From Pelobates cultripes (lineage: Eukaryota > Chordata > Amphibia > Anura > Pelobatidae), in the NCBI GenBank assembly GCA_933207985.1, contig OW240916.1, forward strand, positions 132,113,371-132,177,370: a stretch of 64,000 nt of DNA, given 5' to 3'. A model generated the notes under the pieces. It saw nothing but the letters and a program-made list of their open reading frames with translations, made no database searches and was not told the DNA's origin. The position numbers and the translations under genes were made by a program. Every line of letters starts with the position of its first letter. Position 1 is the stretch's first letter. This document shows positions 47,093 through 58,806 of the stretch, one piece after another.

Positions 47093-49516
47093 AATCTTCA
47101 ACATTTTAAATAACTTAGACTAAAATAAAAAAATGTACCTGCTATTTTTCTTATGAACCTTTCAAAATAGGACCTCTGTGTATGCTCTGCTTAGCATAAA
47201 TCTGTCCATTCTCCCTATAATATGTTTATTGTTAATGTGAGAGGCTTTCTTTTCATCGGATTTAGGCCCCCCTATTTTTAAATATACAAATGTTTGAATA
47301 AAACCATAAAACTTACCTGTAAACTAGGGCAGAGACAGTTTTCTCGCTGTAGCTACTACTCTCTCGAGATGCCTGATGGCCTCTGTCATATCCAATGCTT
47401 TTCATATTGATGTTTTAAAAACCTATGGCATTTGCCATGCTCCACAAATATGTTTCTCCTAGATAAACTGTGAATCCGGTATAGATATCCAATTCCAAAG
47501 ATAGTGTTGCACTCAAGGAACCAAGTAGTGACCATTACCAACTCTGGAACACCTTGGAAGGGATCTGCAATCCCTGAGAAATGTTTAAGATCAAAATTCA
47601 AAGGCTTCACGGTGTGGTGCAATTCATAGTGGTTTATACATGACTAAAGCTTGAGCATCATATGATTTTGTTCTCCTGATCCTCAATAAATCACTACGAA
47701 TTGCACCACACTGTAAAGCCTTTGCATTCTTATTCTGTTGGGTATAGAGTTAGAAAAATATTTCTATAAAGAACATTGCAGTTGAAGAGTATCTTTAACT
47801 TAAACACAGCTTTGATCATAAATAATCTATTCTGTCAACAAAATTCTATGGCAAATTCGTTTATTTGTGATTATAGTAGATGTAACTGATATCATTTATA
47901 CACACAGACAAATATAAAATGCAGATGTAAAAGAGCACTCACATGTTCAAATAAAGTCGAACAATCTTTAATGTGTTTAAATACAACATTTGGCATTTCA
48001 GTGTATATTATCCTGTTGGCCAGAGAAGGCATCTGGGCCTTTAAGCTATAAACGTGAGTGGTGACAGGCCCTTTCACATACACGTATATTTATTTTAATT
48101 ATAATTTTCATCTTAATAATCTATTCTGATGATCTATTTCATATGTTAAAGGATCACTTTAAGTGTCAGAACCACTAGATGATGTTTTAGTGGTTATGGT
48201 GCCAGCTGTTCCCTGGCCTGTGCCGCTGTTAAGAGTGTAAACGTTTTCAAACTGTTTAACACTTGCTTTACACAGATATTGCTAACGTTAAAGTTCCTAT
48301 TTTCACAGTAGTGTTAATTTAATTTGTGTTTTGACAGAATTCATAGGCTGAGTAATGTCAACTGACACTCTCAGACAATGAATTACATGTAGATAAGGAC
48401 AAAGGTGATATATTTAATGGTGAAAGGTAACTTTAGCAATATATGAGAAGAGTGTGGAGACCCATGTAGGTGTCAAACCATTCCAAAACATGTGTCTCTT
48501 AACAATGGGAAGGTTACAGGCTCTAAAATGACTAAAAAAGGCTATAGTGGTTATGACGCTTTCAGTGCCCCATTGATGTATGAATAAGCTAACCAGACCA
48601 GAATATTAGGAATTTTAACTTAAACGTAGCAAAATGTGTTAGCAAATAATTGTCAGGTCATTTCAGTTACAATATTGAGGAATGCTATGATTGAGCTAGA
48701 ATTTTATAATCTTAATAAATTGAGTATACAAACATATCCTGCTATAGTAACATTAAATTAGAACTATGCGCTTCAGGATAAATCATAATTATATTAAAAA
48801 AAAAACTGCTTTATTATAAGAACACAAAAAAGCCTTCAAGAAGAGTATTTACAGTAGTTCAAACTGTCAAACATGATTTACATTGATGAATTACCAAAGT
48901 ACTTATAGGCAGGCATCACTCTCTGCGGAGACTTCTTAACGTCTTAATTCGGCTCAGCTGCAAATTCAATTCTTTTTTTTTTAACCATAACACATATTGC
49001 AAACATGCAAAGTCTACTGTCATGTGAAAGAAAAAAGAGAGATGTTTATTACATGATTGCATGAGATAACAATTATACAAGACAAGCACAAAACCTTTTT
49101 GATAAAAGATTCATGGCAAAGATAAAGAAGAAACTAAACAGGAGAATTCCATTTGCTCACCGCCAGATTGCTCGTTGCTTGAAATGGAAAGCTTTACATA
49201 AAGAAGGACACGCACTAGATTTAGCAGAGACCCAACGCGCAAACACAATTGACTGCGATTAGCTTGGTTGCAACTAAACTTTGCTGTTAACTACACATAA
49301 GTGATTACAAGTAATTTGTGAAATTTACAGAGCTTACATCACATGAATGTCTTTGCCTTTGCACCAAAACAGAAACTAACAAAAGGCTATAATAGCTAAC
49401 TTTTCCATTGTTGTGCATACCCCATTTTGTAGCCTTTGCCTAGACAGACAGACAGACAGACAGAGAAATAGATCTTCAGACACACAGATATATGGATAGA
49501 ATAGAGTCAGACAGCC
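47093..49516. other. Intron, one possible TTAA MITE end
   Basis: At 48148 TTAAAGGATCACTTTAAGTG then CAGAACCACTAGATGATGTT and TTAGTGGTTATGGTGCC resembles the hairpin end of a TTAA MITE, but no other end was found. (GACA)n at 49442..49465. No exon. Confidence 0.4.
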
Positions 49517-49524
49517 TAGATAGA

Positions 49525-50181
49525 TCATAGACGTGTGCAAACCGCAAAATTATGGCTTGCCCAAACTTACTTAGTACATGGTTCGAATTTTAACTAAATC
49601 GATTCGTCCAAAATCCAAATATATTGCAGAAACTGAAACCGAAGAGAGCTCACAACCGCCGACACTGCAGTATTTGGCTGGAGATAGTTTGGGAAAGTAA
49701 AGTAATTTGACGAGAGGAGACTGAGAATAAGGTTTCACACGAATGGGGAGCACTAGCATACAATCACAGAGCCGGAAACCGATCACAGACGCAAAACAGA
49801 GTTGTGAACTGGAGGAAAAAATCCTGCCGACAGTCCTTTCTTACATTTTAAAGTCCTGTTATGTTAGTATAAGGACCTTAAAGGACCATTTTAGACTTTT
49901 TTTTCTCCAGTCCCCCCCTCTGCTCTGTGCCATGCGATCCGTGTCCGTGCTGTGATCATCAGACGATAGCAGCAGACTTAGCACAGCTTTGCCTCCGAAT
50001 ACTTTAGCTGAGCTCATGCAAATCCTGAATCACGGAAGAAACAAAATGAAACAGTAATGCAATGGCGTTTTTGTTGTTTTGTGTTTCGTTGATAGCGTGT
50101 TTTCGATTTCAGACAAATCTTCCAAAAGCCGAAATTTTTTATGGAATTGAGATTCATCCGAATCCTAATGCACATGTCTAT
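49525..50181. mobile_element. hAT-type non-autonomous element (657 bp)
   Basis: Flanked by TAGATAGA at 49517..49524 and 50182..50189. Ends ATAGACGTGTGCA and TGCACATGTCTAT are inverted repeats. No transposase. The duplication sequence is itself GATA-like, in a GATA-rich neighbourhood, so chance agreement is possible, but the matching inverted ends make an insertion likely. Confidence 0.65.
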
Positions 50182-50189
50182 TAGATAGA

Positions 50190-50249
50190 TAAATAAATAT
50201 TACAAATCACACATACATTGTACTATTCAAACACCACACAATCAATGGA

Positions 50250-50282
<33 letters not shown>

Positions 50283-50965
50283 TCTATCTATATCCTTAGA
50301 GAACATTCGGTGTAACATAAATTCTCAATATGACTAATACAGCTCCAAACACATATAGGTGACGCAATTCTTTGACATTGTATTTTTTATCAAAATCACA
50401 AGCCTGGTGAATATTTCTCCAACTCTGAAGCTCAAAAGTAATGAGTTTTTGATGTGTTCATCTACCATGTCTAATCAATTGTTGCAGCTGACAGTCATTT
50501 GTAGTATTCTTGCTGTGGCTTTATAGACACCTTTGAGCTGTACAAAACATCTGTGACCCTTTAATAATTCTAAGATGGCCAGACAATGAACTTTCATTTC
50601 TCAGTCCCAGTCACACTTTCTCTATGAGAACACAGCAGTTGTGCCTTTATTACATTGCCCACTTGCAGTTAGTAAAACTTTAATCTTGTTGTTCACATAC
50701 CAATTGTAACTTTGTTTCTAGGGATTTGCACTTAACCCAGAAAACACTTAAATGTTTAACTATGGGTTAAGTAGAGCACTAGGAAAGAATAGAGTGATTT
50801 ATATTTAATATTTTTACCTATCAATTAAAACAATGTAAGATTCATCACAGAAAAATACCTGTACTTTTAAATATCTTTTTGATATATTATACATCTGAAA
50901 AACTTATTTTTAAAAATGCTTTTAATAAATTTTAGGTGAAGTTAAAATGCTATTGTGCTGTTATG
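50190..50965. other. Intron with TCTA microsatellite
   Basis: (GTCT)n then (ATCT)n at about 50248..50291, opposite in strand sense to the (GACA)n/(GATA) words at 49442..49530 across the hAT-type element. Otherwise AT-rich and unrecognised. Confidence 0.5.
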
Positions 50966-51389
50966 TTTTTTTTTTATTATTCTTTATTTATAGATTATGT
51001 TTTTAAGTAATCAAGGGGGGGAGGTGAATACCGAATGAGAGAAAGGTGGGGGGTGGTTAGAGGTCCAAGCTGTTCGGTGGTTTACATAAGTGAAGCGGAT
51101 ACCTATACAGCATTCACATGAAGTTGGTTCGTTACATAGCGGTTGTGACCATGTTTGAGCCTTGTGTGTCACCGGGTCGGTTGGGTCCTCAGGGGTGAGT
51201 AGTGGGTCGTCCGTGGGAGATAAGTCTCTGTCTAGTATTGGGGTGTTGTGTTGCATCGTTATTTCCTTGTTTGGCTGAAGGTTAAGACTGTGTGTCTGTA
51301 TGGGTGGGGGCGTATATGGAGCAGAATGAGTAGTTGTTGGTACTTATTTTCCCGGTGATTGTGAGGAATCAGCCGGTGGGGTCAGGGAT

Positions 51390-51660
51390 CGAGGTTATGT
51401 CCGTCAGAGGACATGTGGTCCATAGGATAATGGCCACGCCTTTAGTTTTGGAGTATGGTGAGTTCGTGAGGTAGCTTGTTTTGTAAAGGCGATTAGTGAG
51501 GGGGAAGTGTTTGTGTGCGGTAAAGTGGATTTCCTGGACCATGAGAATGTCTATGCATTGTCTATGGGCCCACCTAAGTAGGGCGTGTCTCTTCTTGGGT
51601 GTGTTAAGGCCTTTGGCATTTATTGAGGTGCATTTGAGGTGTAATGGGGTTCTCTGTTGG
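51390..51660 (-). pseudogene. L1-type ORF2 endonuclease N-terminal fragment
   Basis: The minus strand reads LKCTSINAKGLNTPKKRHAL, LRWAHRQCIDILMVQEIHF, TNRLYKTSYLTNSPYSKTKG and VAIIL. The S-x-N-x-x-GLN-x-P-x-KR start, the IL..QE.H active-site strand (with the catalytic glutamate present) and the K.KGVAIL block are those of APE-type LINE endonucleases. The frame stops soon after; catalytic residues further on are lost. Confidence 0.75.
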
Positions 51661-52765
51661 CCGTTGTGGGTGGGTCGCCTTCGGGGGTGGGGGGCTGGGA
51701 TTGGGGGGCGGAGTATGGGTGTGGAGGGGTGCGGGTCCCGCCTCCCGGGCCAGCCGGGTCTGTGGTTGGGTGTGTGGCTGCTGGACTTACAGTTTAGGCC
51801 AGCAGAGAGTGGGGGGCGTCGTCCAACGGCTCCGCCTCAGGCGCGGGTGGGGTTGTAGTCAGGGGTTAGTCTGTGGTGTGTTGGCGGTTGAGGGTGTGTC
51901 GTCCTCGGTGGGAGTCTCCATAGGGCCAGTATGGGAACTCCTGCATGCCTGGTCGGTCTTTTCGTCACTCTGAGCGTCCCCGTCCCTCTCCCTTTGTGGG
52001 AAAAATTGCAAACAATACAAGTTACATTCAACATTTGGGTCAACATTGTCTCAAATTGTAAAGAGAAACCAAACATTTAAACATGAGGATTAACTTTCAA
52101 AAGCAAGCTGCCTAACCCCTGCCCCCCGTCCCATGTCCCTCTGCTAGGCTGCCTTAGGTTCCCTTTGGGTTATTGTCTCCTGCCTGGGGTGTGAGCAGTT
52201 TGGTCTATTGGAGAGGTCTTCCTGTCACTGGGAGTTGGAACTAGATTTTTTTTTTTTGTGGTGCCCAGAGAGGTCAGTCAGTGATTCCTGGCTGTCCCCC
52301 CCTGTGTTATACCCCTTATCCTCTGCCTTAGAGTGGCTTTTGAGTGGAATGGCTACTTGGTGTGGTGGTTCTCCCCTGACACTGGGACACGGTTAAGCTT
52401 GCTCTCCATTATGCAGTGATTTGGTCATGCACTGTCCCATATGTTTCACGGCCTAGTAATGTAGTTCCCCCCCGCATACATTAAGATGTTAATGCCATTT
52501 CCCAGTGTACAGTGACATGGTATAACAAGTCCCCTATTGTGCAACAACCTGGTTAGACAAATTCCTGGTTTCACAGTATCACGTGAAGACAAGTCCACGT
52601 GTTCATATATGCATGGATGCATTTGTCCATTGTTTTTAATACCATATTGAGGCATGGCGTTTTCAGGTTTCCTAATGCCTTTGAGGGTGAGATATTTGCT
52701 GTGCCTCGTGTGTGTAGCTGGTTATGTATGTGTGGGGGGGGGAGTGTAAGAGGCGATGTTGTGTG

Positions 52766-53713
52766 TGTCAGGATGGCGGTCCAGTGCCCGGGGCCCAGAC
52801 ACTGTCCGGGCGGCGGTACGAGGACCGGGACCCAGTATGCCTGATGATAAATGGGAGTCTTTAGCGTGCGAGTGGATAGGTCAGGGTCTGGTGCAGGGTA
52901 ACCGCACGCCTCCTGGTGTTGAGCACCAGCGTTTGTGCAGCCACATACCAGAACCCTGATTCAGCTTATGCGGATCCCAGGAACTAGGAGCTTGGAATTA
53001 AGCAGACCTCCCAGGAGCTGAATAGGGAGGCTCTGCAGCAGGAGTGTATCCAGTACAGAAATAAGGCAAGACTAGAGATAGGCACCAAACAAGAAAACAA
53101 GACAAAACTAGGAGAAGCCAGAACAGGAGCAGGACAGAAAGTAGAACCCAGAACATGTACACAAGACATGAGGAAAACAAGAACAGGGCAGGACTGTACA
53201 TGAACTGTGAATACAAGACAAAATAAAACAAGACAAGAGATACAAAGTAAAACAAGAGGAGAAATAACTAAGCACTACATATGAAAATCATGGGGATTTA
53301 GTCACATTATATGATCATACATTGCATAAGCCTGCCATCAACGCCAATGTACCCCATATCTGGCAGGTCCTACACTGCCTAATGTTTGCTAAAAGAACCA
53401 TACTAAACCACAATAGCACTTACCTGCAAGAAAGGGCAGAGACTTGAAACACTGATGCAGGTCCAGACTGAAACAAAAGGAAAATGGAAAACAAACGGTT
53501 GTGGCAACATAAAACAGACATTTAAATGAATCCAAGAGACTGGGAAATCCAGGGACGGAATATAAGAATTAACCCAGAAACCCAGCATAAAGAAAACCAG
53601 ACATAGAATAGAAAACCAGAAAACCAAGAAAAACTAAACAAGAATTGTAAAAAGAGTACTGGATACCAGAAGCCATTGCCAGAATGATCCACAGCGAGGA
53701 ACAGGATGTGACA
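52766..53713. mobile_element. Solo-LTR-like insertion (948 bp) in the L1 relic
   Basis: Flanked by perfect 5-bp repeats GTGTG (52761..52765 and 53714..53718). Begins TGTCAGGATGGCGG and ends AACAGGATGTGACA, i.e. TG...CA with a 5-bp TGTCA/TGACA inverted repeat. The body is strikingly purine-rich on the + strand from 53000 to 53700. 5-bp duplication plus TG...CA favours an LTR; orientation unknown. GTGTG lies in a GT-rich context, which weakens the duplication argument somewhat. Confidence 0.6.
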
Positions 53714-54345
53714 GTGTGGTCTGTTTGTGCTTCTTGTAGAGCGGTGCTGATTAACTGGCGGTTGTGTGTGTGTGTGTGGCTTCCCCCCCCCTAGGTATAG
53801 TGTGAGTGGTGGATGGGTTGATCTTAGGCCCTGTGGTGCCAGCTATATGTAGTGAGCTTGTGGTGGTGTGCATGTGCATTCTGAGTTACCCAGCGTGGTG
53901 TGAGAGTGTCAGTGATAATAAAGTATGCTTATCTCATGTTGTTGTCGTCACAGTCTCTGCTTGGACTCTTGCGGCTCTGTGGGTCCAGGATTGTTATCGT
54001 TACGGTGCCTTGGGAGCAGTTGTGGGTAGGAGGCTCAAGGGTTGGCTGTTCGAGCAGGAGGGCTGGAGCCGTGCAGCTGTTCTCAATTGCTGGTGTTACT
54101 GTTGGAGGGGCTCTCGTCGGGAGGGTCTGCGTCTCCTCTGCGAGGCTTGCGGGTGGTGCATCTCCGCTGGATGTCGTCCTCGATGTCGGTGAGTATCTGG
54201 CTCGATGCGTGGTAGGCCGAGCTGGGCTGCGAAGTATCCTGCATCAGCGATGTCGTGTAAGGTGTAGGTTCTGTCATCTTTGTGGACAATTTGCAGACAA
54301 TTAGTTTAAATGGGTGCCCCCAAGCATATCTTATCCTTTGATGTG

Positions 54346-54720
54346 TTAGGGCTTGGGGGCTTTCCGTTTCAGTAGGGTGCTGGGGGACAGGTCCTGGAAC
54401 AGTTGTACCTGGTGGCCTTCTATGTTGATGGGAGTGTCCCTTGCGGCTCTCATCAGTGCCACTTTCACGTGGAAATAGTGAAGGCGGACTATTACGTCTC
54501 TGGGCTGGTTGTTCGTGGGTGGTTGGGCTCTAAGGGCCCCATGTGCCCTGTCTATGATTAGTAGAGGGGGTTCTGGCAGCACGCTGCTGAATGTTTCTCT
54601 GAGCGCGGCGTGAAGCATGTCAGGCGTGACCCTTTCAGTGAGCCCCCTGATTCTGCAATTGTTTCTGCGTGACCTGTTATTCAGGTCCTCTTGTGCGCTT
54701 TCTAGGGCTTGTACCTATTC
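54346..54720 (-). pseudogene. L1-type ORF1 protein relic
   Basis: Open from 54618 down: PPLLIIDRAHGALRAQPPTN, then QPRDVIVRLHYFHVKVALMR-AAR and FQDLSPSTLLKRK. The ER/DRAHR, PRDIIVR.HYY..K..LLRAAR and FQDLSP-TL..R blocks in that order identify the RNA-binding domain and C-terminal domain of L1-type ORF1p. The N-terminal coiled coil is truncated by the MITE at 54728. Confidence 0.75.
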
Positions 54721-54727
54721 GTACTCG

Positions 54728-55150
54728 TTTTCCGGGCACTATAGTGCCCTGAGGGTGCCCCCACCCTCAGGGTCCCACTCCCGCCGGGCTGGATGGCGAG
54801 GAAAGGGTTAAATCTTACCTTTTTTCCAGCGCCGGGCGGGGAGCTCGCCTCCTCCTCTCCGCCTCCTCTCCTATTCTTCGCCTGAATGCGCATGCGCGGC
54901 AGGAGCTGTGCGCGCATTCAGCCTGTCTCAGTGAGAAGCACGCAAACGCCTCTAGCGGCATTTCACATTGAGAAGCACGCAAACGCCTCTAGCGGCTGTC
55001 AATGAGACAGCCACTAGACGCTTTAGAGGCTGGATTAACCCTCTCTGAAACTGCTATGTTTATAAAAAAAAGGGTTAATCCTAGAGGGACCTGGCACCCA
55101 GACCACTTCATTAAGCTGAAGTGGTCTGGGTGCCTAGAGTGGTACTTTAA
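54728..55150. mobile_element. TTAA-type MITE, family D, CpG-rich
   Basis: The right end reads CATTAAGCTGAAGTGGTCTG, GGTGCCTAGAGTGGTAC then TTTAA; it folds (CAGACCACTTCATTAAG against its complement). The left end GGGCACTATAGTGCCC is palindromic. Contains a 27-bp unit GAGAAGCACGCAAACGCCTC plus TAGCGGC twice (54933..54959, 54970..54996). Dense CpGs (TGCGCATGCGCGGC). Non-coding. Confidence 0.6.
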
Positions 55151-58100
55151 CATACAGTATAGCCTGGTATCTATTTTTATTTAATGTTAGAGATAGTGTA
55201 GGGTTAATGGTAAGGTTAGAGTAGCTATGTGGTTAGTGTTAGTATAAGCATATTGTAAGGGGTATGGTTCATAGAACAGTATGTGTGTGTGGGGAGAGGG
55301 GGGTGTAGTGTTAATGTTAGCTACCAAAAATTAAACAAGATCTTTAACATATTAGGCATTTAACATTTAGGACTGATATATAAATATATGTTGAGTTATT
55401 TTTGTTTAGTTGCACTGGATGTGTAAAAATTATTATAAGCACATTTTCTATTTTTTTTCATTAAATTGACACTCAATGTTCTGTTTTATATACATATAGA
55501 ATATTAAAATAAAGCCATTTCTGTCCTTTAAAAAAAAATAAAAAAAAAAGCACATAAAATGTATTGAAGCACTTAAAGAGAAACCCTTCAATTATGTTGG
55601 AACAAATACATAGCGCAAATTCTAGGTTTTGTTTAATTTCACAACTTGGACAATCAGCTTCATCCTGATGGGGTTAATCTATCTAAGAATAACAATAATA
55701 AAAATCCAGACATACAAAAAAATATTATTATTGGGAATTATTTATTAAATATTGTGTTGACAGTCATGTTGCACAATTTAAACTAAAATAACTAAGCTGG
55801 AAAAAATACACCCTTTTAAAACTGGAATTTTCATTTGACTGCCCAGACTAGTCTTCAGGACTCTGTAGCACCATCCAATGGTTAGACGAGGTGATGCTGT
55901 GTACACTATATGATCAGGCTACAAAGTATTTCCAGTTTTGTATTATAGCCACATGATTATTAACAAGACAGTGATTATTGGCCTTCTGGGGGTGCAGGTG
56001 TGATATGTTCTAAATAAATAAATAAATCCTACTGAAGAGCGCACCTGAACACCTGACATTTCATGCTATAACAGAAGGATACTCAAAGGTTGAGATTTGT
56101 CTGCAACCTCCAAAGCTCACAAACCTTTATGACTGTTGTTGTTTTCTTTAAACCAATATTATACTTTTATTATTTTCATATATATGTAAAACAAACTAAA
56201 AATCATTTTAGAAGGAATTAAAACCTTGCCATTGCTTTTATTTGCCATGACATAGCTTGACATGCCGAAACCTCTGCTGTTTCTGAGCCCAGTTCAGATA
56301 CACGAGCAAATAAATACAATACAGATTCAACAAGAATACATTTTATATCTTACAAATATATGTTACACCAAAGCATGTATTTGTAAATCCCATTGCTTGA
56401 CGTAGCAATCCTGCTCTAAATGCACCATGCTGTAACCAAAGAATAGGATACAAATTATATGATTACTAATCAACATATCCACATGAATTTCACACTGGGG
56501 ATGGCTTGCCATCAGCAAAGATTAGGGTCATATAATATAGGGGGTTAATTATGTATGTGCAGGGTATATAGCAATTTACTATCGACCATAATCAGAGCAA
56601 GGCATGACTGTCTTCAACAGTGAACAAAGAAAGCTTTAGGTGAACAACAACCTGTGATTTAATTGCACCCTGGGTTTTCTACATGATTGTAGATTGCATG
56701 GAGAGGCTCCAATGAGTTAGATACTCTACATGTCACAGAGAATTAGAACAATAAGCATCAGCTGGATGCACAGTCATTTTTTTTTCTCAAAAATATTTTT
56801 TTTCCTCAAAAATATTTTTTTTTCTCAAAAAAATATATTTTTTAGGCTTATATGTTTATGTATAATGCCTATTTATCCATATTATCACTCAAGTGTATGC
56901 TTAGGTATGTGTATTTATTTATTTTACAAATCAAATTGTCTTCAGAGGGAGAGTTACATATTTTTTTTTTTTTACAAACATTGGTATTCTTCTTATTTTT
57001 TTTTTTATTATTCTTTCTTTTTTTGAGACAATGTAAAGTACAGTACAGAAAGGAAAAAAGCAGTGTCCGGTAGCACACAGTGCTATGGCAATGATACATG
57101 GGGTATATACAGTGTTGAGTCATCTGTCTCTCTTTTTTTTTTTTAACAAGAGTAAAACAAGCAAAGTGACTTAATAGGTCAAGTGTAACAGTAAAAGTAT
57201 TTCAGTCACAATATAAGTAGGTTTGCAGTTCTATAGAAATTGGGGTACAAGAGAGGTGCAAGTATATTTTACCTGCAAGAAATATTGGGCTTTAAGCCCA
57301 AGGTTGTTACAAGGTTATGAGCCTATGCAATTTTAGGCTAGGTGCTAGTGAGGCGCAGGGGAGGGAGTGGGTGTAGAGCATGCCATAGTGAGTGGCCCCT
57401 GGGTAATTACGAGTATTATTATTCTACATAAGAATATTGAGCGCAGTTTATTTTCCCTTGGGAATATGTTGATATTTTTTCTTTTCAATTTTTCCCCGTA
57501 GCCTTGATGTTGTCATTACCTTACACAATAGAAGTAGTTGTATATGTGATAAAAGAATAAATGACTAAACTTTCCTTCTAAATTTCAAACAAATATACCA
57601 AAGTTTTTAACAGCTCTTGCAATTAGACCTTAACCAAGCAAACTATTTCTCTCGTTTTAATAGCTACTGGCAAACTGTTTTATCAGAAGGGTATTCCGTT
57701 AACCAGGAAGTGCCGAAACTGACCACAGACTTGCAAATTGTAGGTCAAAATAGCCATGTTGGAAATAGCAAAGTTGTAGAATTTTTCCTGTGTAGCTGTT
57801 TTGGTCTAAAATGTGTAATTCCAATTGTAACAAATAGTTTTGTAGGTTTACAAAAAGGATTCAGAAGGATTTATAAAATTTTGAGAAATGTACCAACAAA
57901 CATGAATAGTATCAAGAGAACTGGGATATTACCATGTATGTAGTGGTGAATGGCCATTGATGTCTTACCAATGAAGAAAAGTCTTCAACAAAAGATATAT
58001 GTTATATCAGATGTATACACATCGGCTAAGATAAATTCTAACCACCTAAGGATGGAGGCAATTGTCCAAGTTCTGAACCAAAACAACATTTTTCAAGTCT

Positions 58101-58459
58101 GTTTAACCATAATTTACCTCTTTCATATATCAAGTGCAAACACACTTATTATATATAATTTAGTTCAGGAGAAACTGGTCTTTCATTTCATATCAAATAT
58201 GATTTAATATTAATAAAATGTAAAAGTGTTTGAGAAATTAATACATTCTTTTATTTTCCAAGTTCTGTAAAGCATTTTGTACTGTAAATGTCATAATACT
58301 GTTTACTTTTACTGCAATACAATACAAATATTGGTATGAGTACAACGATGGCCCTCAAGTACAGGTTTAATGATGTTTTGGAAAGCCACAGGATCAAATA
58401 AAAAAATTGCCTATTTCAGTTTTTACAAATAAAATTGTGCTCGATTGGTTTGTTGGGAC
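55151..58459. other. Intron; possible antisense LINE tail near 57000
   Basis: AT-rich with A/T runs (55530, 56780..56835). Near 57003 a T run with TTATTATTCTTTCTTTTTTTG resembles the antisense LINE tails elsewhere here, with the body perhaps to 57450. No exon; the 108-codon frame at 57617..57943 shows nothing I recognise. Confidence 0.4.
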
Positions 58460-58806
58460 CGTATGGCAATCCAAGAATGATAATTACCCCCCTTCATGGC
58501 ATGCCAAAATGGGTATGTCCAGTCATTTTTAGTAGCCACATTAGTAGCCAAAGGTAGTGTTTGCGTTTGTTTTTTTTGCTTTTTTTACACAAAAAAACAC
58601 ACTTTCACTGATGATATTATCATCATTCCACGTTTTAATATATGGTCAAATATGGGGCTTGCAAATATTTTTTTTAATTTCTGCCTGGGTTGTCAGGTGG
58701 TCCCCCAATATATAGTTAATAAAATATAATTATATATAAATAATATATAAATACACTTAAAATTACATTTTATTAATATATATATATATAATATATATAT
58801 ATATAT
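58460..58806. repeat. Fragment of the long TTAA element family
   Basis: GGGTATGTCCAGTCATTTTT then AGTAGCCACATTAG, the TTTACACAAAAAAACACACTTTCACTG block, TGCCTGGGTTGTCAGGTGGT and a TATATAAATACACTTAA tail match 10741..10770, 11160..11220, 11380..11400 and 11860..11880 in the same order. Ends not found, internally deleted. Confidence 0.65.

Larger units (their letters stand above)
50966..54720 (-). mobile_element. Antisense L1-type LINE, internally deleted
   Basis: Reading down the minus strand: ORF1 relic (54346..54720), an inter-ORF stretch (54340..52080) broken by the LTR-like insert at 52766..53713, the start of the ORF2 endonuclease (51390..51660), then about 400 bp and a T run at 50966..50975 with ATTATTCTTTATTTATAG (AATAAAGAATAAT plus A tail). 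The reverse transcriptase is missing, so a large internal deletion joined the endonuclease to the 3' end. GC-rich 51400..52000 and 53700..54700 against an AT-rich background. Confidence 0.65.

Noticed and set aside
51496..51973. Gly/Trp-rich + strand frames of 120 and 109 codons
   Set aside because: GC-rich antisense of the L1-type 5' ORF2 region; low-complexity GWGL-type composition.
53806..54304. Two overlapping + strand frames of 128 and 134 codons
   Set aside because: They are antisense to the L1-type ORF1/inter-ORF region, GC-rich shadows without motifs.
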